A stretch of 37,243 bases of DNA from an uncultured Eubacteriales bacterium (GTDB lineage Bacteria; Bacillota; Clostridia; TANB77; CAG-508): NCBI GenBank assembly GCA_949840345.1, contig CATKWX010000003.1:87370-124612 (forward strand), given 5' to 3'. Shown in pieces: positions 28,623-36,212 of this stretch. Positions within the stretch are counted from its first letter, which is position 1. Each line of letters opens with the position of its first letter. Under the pieces are notes generated by a model. The model saw nothing but the letters and a program-made list of their open reading frames with translations, did not search any database and had not been told where the DNA came from. The position numbers and the translations under genes are program-made.

Positions 28623-28649
28623 GTAGGGAACAGACCAACGTCGTTCCGC
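28623..28649 (+). repeat. GTAGGGAAC short palindrome
   Basis: GTAGGGAACAGACCAACG is paired imperfectly with TCGTTCCGC. The same type occurs at 36081-36123. Confidence 0.8.
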
Positions 28650-28665
28650 ATAATGAATAATTACT

Positions 28666-28717
28666 GTAGGGGCACCGTTTGTGGGAATACCCGCTATACG
28701 TGACACCACTGTGCCCC
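28666..28717 (+). repeat. Long-arm GTAGGGGCACC palindrome
   Basis: GTAGGGGCACCGTTTGTGG is paired with CCACTGTGCCCC around AATACCCGCTATACGTGACA. It ends shortly before the SD of the AI-2E family gene. Confidence 0.85.
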
Positions 28718-28740
28718 ATTGATTTTTAAGGAGGAAACAT

Positions 28741-29874
28741 ATGAAAGATAAAATTAAAAATTGGACTAAATGGATATATTGGTTCTCATTTGCAGTGGCA
28801 GTAATAGCTGTATATAAAACACTAGATAATTTTAATGATATATTATCTTTTATAAGAAATTTGTTTGGAGTGCTTATGCCATTTTTTATGGGATTATTAT
28901 TAGCATATTTGTTTTACACGCCTTCAAAGAAATTAGAAAGATTATATAGTAAATCAAAAGTATTAAAAAGGTTTTCTAGGCAATTGGCTGTTTTTTCTGT
29001 TTATATAATTGCTATTATTTGTATAATAATTCTATTTAATGTTGTTTTGCCAGCAATTTCAACTAGTGTAACTGAATTAACAGGAAATTTACCAGCTTAT
29101 TATGAAAATTTAATAAATTACATAAATGATTTGCCAGAGGATTCAATTATAAGCAAAGATACAATTATGGATACAATAAACAATATTAAAAATATTGATT
29201 TTGCAAGTTACTTTAGCACAGAAAGAATAATTGAATATGTAAAAGGTATGGTAAGTGTAGCACAGGGTGTATTTAGTGTATTTGTTACAATAATAATGTC
29301 TATATACATATTATTACAAAGAGCAGATATATTAAAGTTTATAAAAAAGGCAGCAAATGCATTATTTAAAGAAGATACATATAAAACGCTTGGAAAATAC
29401 TTTTCACAATCAAATCAAGTATTCTTCAAATTTATATCAAGTCAAATAATAGATGGTATAATTGTTGGAATAATAACATCTATAGCAATGTTAATAATGG
29501 GTGTAAAATATGCAGTTTTACTTGGATTTATGATAGGACTATTTAATATAATACCTTACTTTGGAGCAATTGTTGCAGTAGGACTTACAATATTAATTAC
29601 TTGGATTACAGGAGGATTATCTCAAGCTATATGGGTTGCGGTTATAATAATAATATTACAACAAATAGATGCAAATATAATTAATCCAAAAATAGTAGGA
29701 GATTCGCTATCTTTAAGTCCAATACTTGTAATATTTGCGGTAACTGTGGGTGGAGCATACTTTGGATTTTTGGGAATGCTTTTAGCAGTTCCAGTTATAG
29801 CAGTACTTAAAATACTTATATGTGATTACATAGATTATAAAAATGAAAAAAAGAAACTTGCAAAAACTAATTGA
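28741..29874 (+). CDS. AI-2E family (PerM/TqsA-type) membrane transporter
   Basis: 377 residues, about eight hydrophobic helices. The N-terminal pair (WIYWFSFAVAVIAVY; LFGVLMPFFMGLLLAYLFY) is followed by a soluble segment (LPAYYENLINYINDLPED). The C-terminal bundle contains the family hallmarks GLFNIIPYFGAIVA and IDANIINPKIVGDSLSLSP. Members export small molecules or ions; AI-2 itself is shown for only a few, so the substrate here is open. AGGAGG precedes the ATG. Its stop codon overlaps the promoter of the small RNA at 29906. Confidence 0.92.
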   Translation: MKDKIKNWTKWIYWFSFAVAVIAVYKTLDNFNDILSFIRNLFGVLMPFFMGLLLAYLFYTPSKKLERLYSKSKVLKRFSRQLAVFSVYIIAIICIIILFNVVLPAISTSVTELTGNLPAYYENLINYINDLPEDSIISKDTIMDTINNIKNIDFASYFSTERIIEYVKGMVSVAQGVFSVFVTIIMSIYILLQRADILKFIKKAANALFKEDTYKTLGKYFSQSNQVFFKFISSQIIDGIIVGIITSIAMLIMGVKYAVLLGFMIGLFNIIPYFGAIVAVGLTILITWITGGLSQAIWVAVIIIILQQIDANIINPKIVGDSLSLSPILVIFAVTVGGAYFGFLGMLLAVPVIAVLKILICDYIDYKNEKKKLAKTN

Positions 29875-29899
29875 CAATTATAATAAAAAATGCTATTAT
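29871..29899 (+). promoter_or_regulatory. Promoter of the putative antitoxin RNA
   Basis: Consensus -35 TTGACA (29871-29876), 17-bp spacer, -10 TATTAT (29894-29899). No protein gene follows on this strand before the terminator at 29948-29987. Confidence 0.8.
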
Positions 29900-29905
29900 A
29901 ATTAT

Positions 29906-29987
29906 AGCAATTGCAAAGTAGTAAGTCGATGTAAAATGACCAATAAAAAAGACTAGGAAATCCGAACAAATTCCTAGTCTTTTTTTG
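29906..29987 (+). ncRNA. Putative type I antitoxin RNA (par RNA II-like)
   Basis: An RNA of about 82 nt is predicted from the promoter at 29871-29899 to the hairpin at 29948-29987. It contains GTAGTAAGTC (29918-29927), identical to the plus strand at 30041-30050, which is the complement of toxin codons 3-6. The next segment (29928-29941, GATGTAAAATGACC) can pair with the toxin mRNA between the SD and start codon, with one mismatch in 12 and one G-U. The RNA could therefore bind the toxin's translation start and also its 3' terminator stem. This is inferred from sequence only. Confidence 0.62.
29948..29987. terminator. Shared bidirectional terminator of the toxin and antitoxin RNAs
   Basis: AAGACTAGGAA pairs with TTCCTAGTCTT around an 11-nt loop. 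A T-run follows on the plus strand and another (TTTTTTATTGG) on the minus strand. Confidence 0.88.
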
Positions 29988-30056
29988 TTACTTGCTTAAT
30001 TTTTTTATTATGTAATAAATAATTATAAGCTGTAACAATTGTAGTAAGTCTGACAT
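29988..30056 (-). CDS. Putative 22-residue hydrophobic type I toxin peptide
   Basis: The small frame runs ATG (30056) to TAA (29988) and encodes MSDLLQLLQLIIIYYII followed by a basic end, KKLSK. It is preceded by a strong SD, AAAGGAGG, about 10 nt from the ATG. The SD overlaps a hairpin, CCTTTCT (30092-30086) with AGAAAGG (30076-30070), as in type I toxin mRNAs that are kept poorly translated. A single hydrophobic helix with a charged tail fits membrane-acting peptides such as Fst or TxpA, although there is no clear sequence match and it is shorter than Fst (33 residues). Its own promoter is at 30100-30128. It could instead be a harmless small membrane protein. Confidence 0.62.
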   Translation of the reverse strand: MSDLLQLLQLIIIYYIIKKLSK

Positions 30057-30067
30057 ATAAAATTACC
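30041..30067. repeat. Direct repeat b of the TA locus (partner at 29918-29941)
   Basis: The plus strand GTAGTAAGTC TGACATATAAAATTACC resembles GTAGTAAGTC GATGTAAAATGACC at 29918-29941. A CAATTG box also precedes both (30036, 29908). Because the two genes are read in opposite directions, the repeats give the two RNAs complementary 5' regions, as DRa/DRb do in the pAD1 par locus. Confidence 0.65.
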
Positions 30068-30099
30068 CTCCTTTCTACCTTCTGGAGAAAGGCAGTACC

Positions 30100-30128
30100 A
30101 ATATATCATTTTGTAGAAATTTTGTCAA
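30100..30128 (-). promoter_or_regulatory. Promoter of the putative toxin mRNA
   Basis: On the minus strand, -35 TTGACA (30128-30123), 17-bp spacer, -10 TATATT (30105-30100); predicted start near 30093. The transcript would run through the SD hairpin and peptide to the shared terminator. Confidence 0.8.
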
Positions 30129-30199
30129 TATGAAAAAAGTAACAAAAAGAGCAAAAACACATACAATAGAATATAAATAAGAAACTTTAGGAGGTAGCT

Positions 30200-31411
30200 T
30201 TGAAAAAGAGAAAATTTATTTATATATTTCTATTGATATGTGTTTTTATTATGCAACCAATTTGTTTTGCATTTGGACCATCTGAATTGCCTTTATATAA
30301 GGGAATAGATGTTAGTATTTGGCAAGGTCAAATTAATTACGAAAGAGTAAAGGAAGATGGAATAGAAGTTGTATACATACGTTCAAGCGAAGGAAATTCA
30401 TATGTGGACCCGTATTACTTAAGAAATTATAATAATGCTAAGGCTAACGGACTAAAAATAGGATTTTATCATTATTTAACGGCAACTACAGTAGAAGAAG
30501 CAATTGAACAAGCTGATTTTTTTGTTTCTTTAGTTGGAGGATTAGAGCCAGACTGCAGATTAGCAATGGACTTTGAACAGTTTAATGGATTAGGTATAGA
30601 GGAGATAAACGCAGTTTCTTTAGCTTTTTTAGAAAGAGTAAAGGAAAAAAGTGGTAAAGAAGTGGTTATATATAGTGATGCATATAATGCAAGAGCTACG
30701 TTTGGGGAAGAATTGACATCTAGATATCCTATATGGATTGCAGAATATGGAGTAGAAGAACCAGAAAGTAATGGAAAATGGGATACATGGGTTGGATTTC
30801 AATATTCAAGCACAGGAGAAATTAGTGGAATAAATTCAAGAGTGGATTTAGATTATTACACTCAAGGAATATTTTTAAGCGATTCTAGTAAAATTCCAGA
30901 ACCGGTAAAACCAATACCAACTCCAGATGACACAGAAAAAATAATTATAAAAAGAGGAGACACATTATCTAACCTTGCAATAGAGTATGGAACTACGGTT
31001 GATAGATTAGTAGAGTTAAATAATATAGCTAATCCTAATCTAATATTTGCAGGGAATACGTTACTTGTACCTATAAATGATGGAAAAAAACAAACAGTGA
31101 CATATACAGTAAAAAGAGGAGATACATTAAGTGGAATAGCGAAAAAATATGGAGTTAGTGTATGGCAACTAATTAATGCAAACAATATAAAAAATCCAAA
31201 CTTAATATATGTAGGGCAAATATTAACAATACCTATGGAGTCTAATATTCACGATATGAATCATATATTATATAAAGTAAGAAGAGGAAATACTTTATAT
31301 CAAATAGCAAGAAGATATAATACAACTATTGCACAAATTGTTAGATTAAACAGAATAAAAAATCCAAATTTAATATATGCAGGAGAAATTTTAAGAATTG
31401 AAAATAATTGA
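30200..31411 (+). CDS. Secreted GH25 lysozyme with three LysM domains
   Basis: 403 residues. A signal peptide ([18 protein letters not shown]...CFAF) leads into a GH25 muramidase domain (about residues 30-225) with the catalytic-site stretches GIDVSIWQG and AMDFEQF, and YPIWIAEYG near its end. A Pro-rich linker then precedes three peptidoglycan-binding LysM repeats (about 250-293, 300-343, 355-402), each with GDTL or GNTL...NPNLI..G..L.(V/I/R). It cleaves muramic acid-N-acetylglucosamine bonds, in remodelling or defence. The start is TTG at 30200, 5 nt after AGGAGG. No holin or phage gene is nearby, so a host autolysin is more likely than a phage lysin. Confidence 0.95.
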   Translation: MKKRKFIYIFLLICVFIMQPICFAFGPSELPLYKGIDVSIWQGQINYERVKEDGIEVVYIRSSEGNSYVDPYYLRNYNNAKANGLKIGFYHYLTATTVEEAIEQADFFVSLVGGLEPDCRLAMDFEQFNGLGIEEINAVSLAFLERVKEKSGKEVVIYSDAYNARATFGEELTSRYPIWIAEYGVEEPESNGKWDTWVGFQYSSTGEISGINSRVDLDYYTQGIFLSDSSKIPEPVKPIPTPDDTEKIIIKRGDTLSNLAIEYGTTVDRLVELNNIANPNLIFAGNTLLVPINDGKKQTVTYTVKRGDTLSGIAKKYGVSVWQLINANNIKNPNLIYVGQILTIPMESNIHDMNHILYKVRRGNTLYQIARRYNTTIAQIVRLNRIKNPNLIYAGEILRIENN

Positions 31412-31442
31412 TATTTTGATTGGCATATTGCAATACGATAAA

Positions 31443-31485
31443 CATATTGCAAATGCTGTAGGGAACGGCTTCCAAAGCCGTTCCG
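31443..31485 (+). repeat. GTAGGG short palindrome with full lead-in
   Basis: CATATTGCAAATGCTGTAGG is followed by GAACGGCTTCC/AAAGCCGTTCC. It is a clear example of the family consensus ATATTGCAAA...GTAGGG plus a variable stem. Confidence 0.88.
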
Positions 31486-31509
31486 AGAAATATAATATTT
31501 ATGGTAAAT

Positions 31510-31685
31510 AATAAACTATTATAAAAAATAAAATTACGAATGCAAATGGAAAAATTTTAGAAATTCTTACGAAGATTTTATGGAAAGAGTTCAAGCTATG
31601 CTTGGAAGGGTGCCATAAAATCAAGTTAGAATTTCTTATATTTTGTAATGTAGCCGAGAAATTTTATTTTTTATTATAGTTTATT
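31510..31685 (+). repeat. Structured intergenic element, family 2, copy F1
   Basis: The outer arms 31510-31535 and 31660-31685 pair over 26 bp with one mismatch. The 124-nt core holds two further stems, AGAAATTC/GAATTTCT and GATTTTATGG/CCATAAAATC. The core matches the reverse complement of 35428-35550 (copy F2), but the outer arms do not. There is no reading frame of note. It lies between the lysozyme and WG-repeat genes. Confidence 0.85.
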
Positions 31686-31767
31686 GCTAATTATATGAAA
31701 AATTTTACTTAGGAATATACCTATTAAGTATAAAGTTTCTTAAAATATAAATTTCCGTAGAAAAAAC

Positions 31768-31797
31768 TTGTAATTTAATGTAACTTTATGATATAGT
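31768..31797 (+). promoter_or_regulatory. Possible promoter of the WG-repeat gene
   Basis: TTGTAA (31768-31773) and TATAGT (31792-31797) with an 18-bp spacer, about 30 bp before the ATG. Only a moderate match to consensus. Confidence 0.45.
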
Positions 31798-31828
31798 ATA
31801 ATTATCTTTTTATGGAGGTAATTATTAT

Positions 31829-33325
31829 ATGAGTAGAGGAAGAAGATATGATGAACCAAAACTTAATTTAAAGAAGGTATTTGGAGTATTAATTGGATTT
31901 ATTGTAATAATTATGGTGATAGTATCAATTGTAAAGTTAGTAAAAAATCATCAACAAACTAATCAGCTTACGGCTACTACATATTTTACAGCATTAGAAA
32001 ACAATAAATGGGGAGTAATTGACAACAAGGGAAATGTAATAATTGGGACTGAATATGATGAAATGATAACAATACCAAATAATCAAAAGGCAATATTCAT
32101 ATGTGCAATTGACGTAACAGATGCTGGGTATAAAACAAAAGTTGTAAATGAAAAAAATGAGCAATTATTTTCTGAATATGAGCTAATAGAGGCAATAGAC
32201 AACTATGATAATAAATCTAATATTTGGTATGAAGATGATGTTTTAAGAGTAAAACAAAACAATAAATATGGGTTAATAAATTTCAAAGGGGAGAAGATTT
32301 TAGATACAGTATATGATGAAATTTATTCTCTAAAAGGTGTAAAGAATAGTTTAATAATAAAAAAAGATGGAAATATTGGAATTTGCAATAACTATGGAAA
32401 TATAATAGCTGACACTATATATAAAGATATAAAACCACTAGGAAGTAACTACGAAAATGGCTATATCATAGTTACTACAGAAAACAAATATGGAGTAATA
32501 GGTATAGATAAAAGTGTAATAATGGAGCCAGTATATGAAGGTATAAAATATATTGGAAGTACTGATTTTTATTCAATAAAAGTATCAGACAAAGAATATC
32601 TATTTGATAATAAAAATAAAACTACATCCCAAGTTGGATATAATGAAATAGTAAATATGTCTGATGAAAATATAATTATTAAAAACAATAATAAATTTGG
32701 AATTGTAGATAAATCTGGAACTGTAAAGGCTGAGGCAAATTACGAATATTTAGAATATGCTTTTTCTAATTACTATATAGCAAAGAGAGATAATAAATAT
32801 GGAGTAATAGATAGTAATGGGACAATACTAATAGAGTGTAAATATGTTGATATGATGTATAATAAATCTGCCGAATTTATTAGGGCAGATATAGATGATA
32901 TAGAGAGTGTAATTTATGGTAGCAATTTAGAGGAAAAGATAACAGGTATAGTTAGTGAGATAAATGAAGAAAAAGGATATATAAGAGTAAGAGTTGGACA
33001 AGATTACAAATACTATAATTTAAAACTAGAAGAAAAACAGAATAAAGAGATATATACAGGAAATACATTGTTCTTAATAAAGGATAATGGGAAATATGGA
33101 TATGTAAATAAAGATGGTAAAATTGTTGTTGAATGCAGATATGATGATGCAAAAGAACAAAACTCATATGGATATTGTGCAATTCAAAAAGATGGAAAAT
33201 GGGGAAGCATAAATGCAAATGGAGTTATAGAACAAGATACAACTGTAGATTTATCAAAAAATATATACATAGACTTTATAGGTAGTTGGCACTTAAACAC
33301 AACAGGAGACTACTATACGAAATAA
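31829..33325 (+). CDS. Membrane-anchored WG-repeat protein
   Basis: 498 residues. A short basic N-terminus is followed by one membrane helix (VFGVLIGFIVIIMVIVSIV, about residues 15-35), so the rest is predicted to be outside. The body is a chain of WG (KWG-type) repeats, seen at NNKWGVIDNKGNVI, NNKYGLINFKGEKI, ENKYGVIG, NNKFGIVDKSGTV, DNKYGVIDSNGTIL, NGKYGYVNKDGKIV and DGKWGSINANGVI. Each is followed by a Tyr-Asp-type turn (EYDE, VYDE, RYDD). WG repeats are thought to form beta-propeller-like binding surfaces; partner unknown. GGAGG precedes the ATG with good spacing. Confidence 0.9.
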   Translation: MSRGRRYDEPKLNLKKVFGVLIGFIVIIMVIVSIVKLVKNHQQTNQLTATTYFTALENNKWGVIDNKGNVIIGTEYDEMITIPNNQKAIFICAIDVTDAGYKTKVVNEKNEQLFSEYELIEAIDNYDNKSNIWYEDDVLRVKQNNKYGLINFKGEKILDTVYDEIYSLKGVKNSLIIKKDGNIGICNNYGNIIADTIYKDIKPLGSNYENGYIIVTTENKYGVIGIDKSVIMEPVYEGIKYIGSTDFYSIKVSDKEYLFDNKNKTTSQVGYNEIVNMSDENIIIKNNNKFGIVDKSGTVKAEANYEYLEYAFSNYYIAKRDNKYGVIDSNGTILIECKYVDMMYNKSAEFIRADIDDIESVIYGSNLEEKITGIVSEINEEKGYIRVRVGQDYKYYNLKLEEKQNKEIYTGNTLFLIKDNGKYGYVNKDGKIVVECRYDDAKEQNSYGYCAIQKDGKWGSINANGVIEQDTTVDLSKNIYIDFIGSWHLNTTGDYYTK

Positions 33326-33345
33326 TTAGTAATTATGAGTTTGCC

Positions 33346-33453
33346 GGAAAAGAACAATATATTATTTTTTAATAAAACCTTCAAGGTTCCACGGGTAATC
33401 CGGCAGCCGTGCTGTTCAGGCTTTTATTAAAAAATAATATATTGTTCTTTTCC
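33346..33453. repeat. Perfect 32-bp inverted repeat element E
   Basis: Arms 33346-33377 and 33422-33453 are perfect reverse complements over 32 bp. They enclose a 44-nt, GC-richer loop containing CCTTCAAGG and CGGCAGCCG. It lies just after the WG-repeat gene and is long for an intrinsic terminator. I see no second copy in the window. Confidence 0.88.
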
Positions 33454-33469
33454 TAAAATCTGCAACAAA

Positions 33470-33567
33470 CATATTGCAAACATTGTAGGGGTCGGCGTCC
33501 TCGACGACCCGCAAACAAACATACTGAAAATATATTGCAAAATCGTAGGGGCGAGCATTGCTCGTCC
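33470..33567 (+). repeat. Two tandem GTAGGGG short palindromes
   Basis: The first copy (about 33470-33511) reads ATATTGCAAACATTGTAGGG then GTCGGCGTCC/TCGACGACCC. The second (about 33531-33567) reads TATATTGCAAAATCGTAGGG then GCGAGCATTGCTCG. They are the intergenic counterparts of the two copies inside dnaX. Confidence 0.88.
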
Positions 33568-33613
33568 GTGCTCCGAAGGCACATACCCAAATGAAATTTT
33601 TTTGGAGGTATAA

Positions 33614-35326
33614 ATGGAAGAAGACGAAGAAGAAATAATTGCAAATTCAGCAAATGAATCTAAAAAAACAAGAAAAATAACCAAAAAAGATGTTATTTTA
33701 ATATTAATAATAACTCTAATATATGCAATAGTATCCTTCATAAATTTAGGGACATTCACAAATCCACAAACCTTCTGGAAAACAGAAAGTGAGGGTGATT
33801 CAGTTGTTTTTAAAATTGAACAAGGGAAAACTAATGTATCTAATATAAGGTTTTACTCAGGAGTTGATTTTGGAAACTATAATTTATATGTTTCATATGA
33901 TGGAATTAATTACGCAAAACCTCTAGAAATTAAAACAAATAAAGTGTTTGCTTGGCAAGACTTTGGTTTAACAGGAGATTTTGAATATATAAAATTAGAA
34001 GGTAAAAAGGAAGGAATATATTTAGGAGAATTTGCACTTTATGATAATTTAGGAAATAAGTTAAAATTAAAACCAATAGATGAAAATTCAAAGTTAATTT
34101 TAGACGAGCAAGATACAGTTCCAGAAGAAATAAGTTACTTAAACTCTACATATTTTGATGAAATATATTTTGCAAGAACAGCATATGAACATCAGCACAA
34201 CTTACCTATTTATGAGTGGACACACCCACCTTTAGGAAAGTTATTAATGGCAATTCCAATGCTATTTATGGGAATGACTACATTTGCATATAGATTAATG
34301 GGAAACATCGCAGGAATTTTAATGATACCAACAATATATGTTTTTGCAAAAATGATGTTTAAAGAAACTAAATATGGAGTACTTGCAGCCCTTATTATGG
34401 CAGCAGATGGGATGCATTTTGTACAATCAAGATTAGGAACTGCAGATGGATTTTTAGTTTTATTCATAATGCTAGAATACTTATTTATGTATAAATATAT
34501 AGTAAGTGAAGATGAGCCTTTAAGGAAAAGGCTATGGTCATTGTTTTGGTCTGGACTATTTATGGGCTTAGCAATTGCAACGAAATGGTCTGGAGTATTT
34601 GCAGGAATAGGGCTAGCATTAGTATTTTTCTTCTATACAGGAATAAAAATATTTGTGCATAAGAAAAAGTGGAAAAAAGAAGATACAATTATTATTATGT
34701 CGTGTTTTGGATTTTTTGTAGTAGTACCAATAGTAATATATCTATTATCATACATACCTTTTTATATTGTAGAGAATGCATATATAAAAGACTTCAAAAC
34801 ATTTATCGAATGGCAACAATATATGTATAAATACCATCACGACTTAGTTGCAACACATCCATATTCTTCAATGTGGTACACTTGGCCAATAACAAAGCAA
34901 TCAGTTTTATATTGGGTAGGAACAACAAACGAAGGTGCAATTACAAGAATTGCATTGCTTGGAAACCCAGTAATATGGTGGTTTAGTATACCTTGTATGA
35001 TTTATACACTTTTTGCTGCGATTATAACAAGAAAATTCAAGTATTGGTTTTTAATAATTCCAATAATAAGTATGATGGCTTCATATGTTGGAATAGATAG
35101 AATAATGTTCTTATATCACTATTTCCCAGTACTACCATTTGTAATGCTTACAATTGTAGCATTTATAAAATGGATAGGGGATATAACAAAGCACGACTTT
35201 TTAATATACATATTTGTAGCAGTTATAATAATAGTGTTTATCCAATTCTATCCAATATATTCAGGTTTTCCTACATCAGCTAAATATTTGAAGGAACTAC
35301 AGTGGCTTAAAACTTGGATATGGTAA
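33614..35326 (+). CDS. PMT-family (GT39) protein mannosyltransferase-like membrane protein
   Basis: 570 residues. An acidic/basic cytoplasmic N-terminus and first helix (VILILIITLIYAIVSFINL) are followed by an outer segment (about residues 60-160) that looks like a small beta domain (FYSGVDFGNYNLYVSYDG). The PMT loop comes next, with the Asp-Glu pair in YFDEIYFARTAYEH and YEWTHPPLGKLLMAIPM. About eight further helices follow, including HFVQSRLGTADGFLVLF. The C-terminal part (WVGTTNEGAITRIALLGNPVIWW; DRIMFLYHYFPVLPF) fits PMT_4TMC. The family transfers mannose from a polyprenyl-phosphate carrier to Ser/Thr of exported proteins; substrates here are not known. GGAGG precedes the ATG. Confidence 0.9.
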   Translation: MEEDEEEIIANSANESKKTRKITKKDVILILIITLIYAIVSFINLGTFTNPQTFWKTESEGDSVVFKIEQGKTNVSNIRFYSGVDFGNYNLYVSYDGINYAKPLEIKTNKVFAWQDFGLTGDFEYIKLEGKKEGIYLGEFALYDNLGNKLKLKPIDENSKLILDEQDTVPEEISYLNSTYFDEIYFARTAYEHQHNLPIYEWTHPPLGKLLMAIPMLFMGMTTFAYRLMGNIAGILMIPTIYVFAKMMFKETKYGVLAALIMAADGMHFVQSRLGTADGFLVLFIMLEYLFMYKYIVSEDEPLRKRLWSLFWSGLFMGLAIATKWSGVFAGIGLALVFFFYTGIKIFVHKKKWKKEDTIIIMSCFGFFVVVPIVIYLLSYIPFYIVENAYIKDFKTFIEWQQYMYKYHHDLVATHPYSSMWYTWPITKQSVLYWVGTTNEGAITRIALLGNPVIWWFSIPCMIYTLFAAIITRKFKYWFLIIPIISMMASYVGIDRIMFLYHYFPVLPFVMLTIVAFIKWIGDITKHDFLIYIFVAVIIIVFIQFYPIYSGFPTSAKYLKELQWLKTWIW

Positions 35327-35401
35327 ATTTAAAAAATAAATTTATAACATTTTTAAGGGGTGGCTCCATTATATTGCCCAAACTACAAAGGCATATTAGA
35401 T

Positions 35402-35566
35402 AACAAAAAATAAAAAAATAAAAACACCTCGGCTACATTACAAAATATAAGAAATTCTAATTTGATTTTATGGCACCCTTCCACGCCTTGCGCGAACTCT
35501 TTCCATAAAATCTGCATAAGAATTTCTAAAATTTTTCCATTTGCATTCGTTGTTTTATTTTTTGTT
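35402..35566 (-). repeat. Structured intergenic element, family 2, copy F2
   Basis: Reverse orientation relative to F1. The core 35428-35550 keeps the stems GATTTTATGG/CCATAAAATC and AGAAATTC/GAATTTCT and the segments GGCTACATTACAAAATATAA and TTTTTCCATTTGCATTCGT. The outer arm (35402-35415 with 35553-35566, 14 bp perfect) is unrelated to F1's arm. It fills most of the 356-bp gap before acpS. Confidence 0.85.
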
Positions 35567-35588
35567 TTTATAATGAAAGAAACAATAG

Positions 35589-35632
35589 CATATTGTTAAT
35601 CCATTGTAGGGAACGACGCCCTCGTCGTTCCG
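35589..35632 (+). repeat. GTAGGGAACG short palindrome
   Basis: The lead-in CATATTGTTAATCCATTGTAGG is followed by GAACGACGCC/CTCGTCGTTCCGC. It has the same arms as the inner copy at 22971-22998. Confidence 0.85.
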
Positions 35633-35682
35633 CAAAATACAATATTGAATTGAATAAAACATAATAACAAGGGAATGATGAA

Positions 35683-36051
35683 ATGAAAATTTTTTGTGGA
35701 ACAGATATTATAGAAATAGATAGAGTAAAAAAATCAATTGAAGACAAACAAGAAATATTTTTAAACAAAATCTATACATCATCTGAAATAAAATATTGTG
35801 AAAGTAAAAATAACGCAAAATATCAGCATTATGCTGCAAGATTTGCTGCAAAAGAAGCAATATTTAAAGCAATATCTGAAACTTTAGAAAACAAATACGA
35901 TATAACTTGGACAGATGTAGAAATAGTAAACGATACAAACGGAAAACCTAAAGTAAATTTCTTAAATAAAAAATTTCAAATGCAATGTGAAATATCAATA
36001 TCGCATTGTAAAACTTATGCTGTAGCAACAGCAATAATAATAACAGATTAA
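35683..36051 (+). CDS. acpS: Holo-[acyl-carrier-protein] synthase
   Basis: 122 residues. It transfers 4'-phosphopantetheine from CoA to the acyl carrier protein. The metal-binding Asp is in GTDIIEIDRV (residues 7-16) and the catalytic Glu in RFAAKEAIFKA. The C-terminal SISHCKTYAVATAII also matches the family. The length is typical. The upstream box is weak (AAGGGA). It stands alone among repeats, with no fatty-acid gene visible. Confidence 0.96.
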   Translation: MKIFCGTDIIEIDRVKKSIEDKQEIFLNKIYTSSEIKYCESKNNAKYQHYAARFAAKEAIFKAISETLENKYDITWTDVEIVNDTNGKPKVNFLNKKFQMQCEISISHCKTYAVATAIIITD

Positions 36052-36080
36052 ATGATTATATATTTAATTGCTCGTAATAG

Positions 36081-36123
36081 ACATATTGCAAATATCGTAG
36101 GGAACAGACCAACATCGTTCCGC
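36081..36123 (+). repeat. GTAGGGAAC short palindrome with lead-in
   Basis: ACATATTGCAAATATCGTAG is followed by GGAACAGACC/AACATCGTTCC. No other feature is recognised in the acpS-to-36213 gap apart from a T-run. Confidence 0.85.
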
Positions 36124-36212
36124 CGATACTGCGGTGTGTTTTTTTTCTTATATATGGAAATATTATGTAAAATGTGATAAAATATATTAAATTAATTTAA
36201 AGGAAGTAAAAT

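Noticed and set aside
29929..29961. Tiny frame ATG ACC AAT ... TAG in the putative antitoxin RNA
   Set aside because: Only six codons with no SD; more likely chance within a non-coding RNA.
30200..31411. Phage endolysin
   Set aside because: It has a signal peptide and three LysM repeats, and there is no holin, tail or other phage gene nearby.
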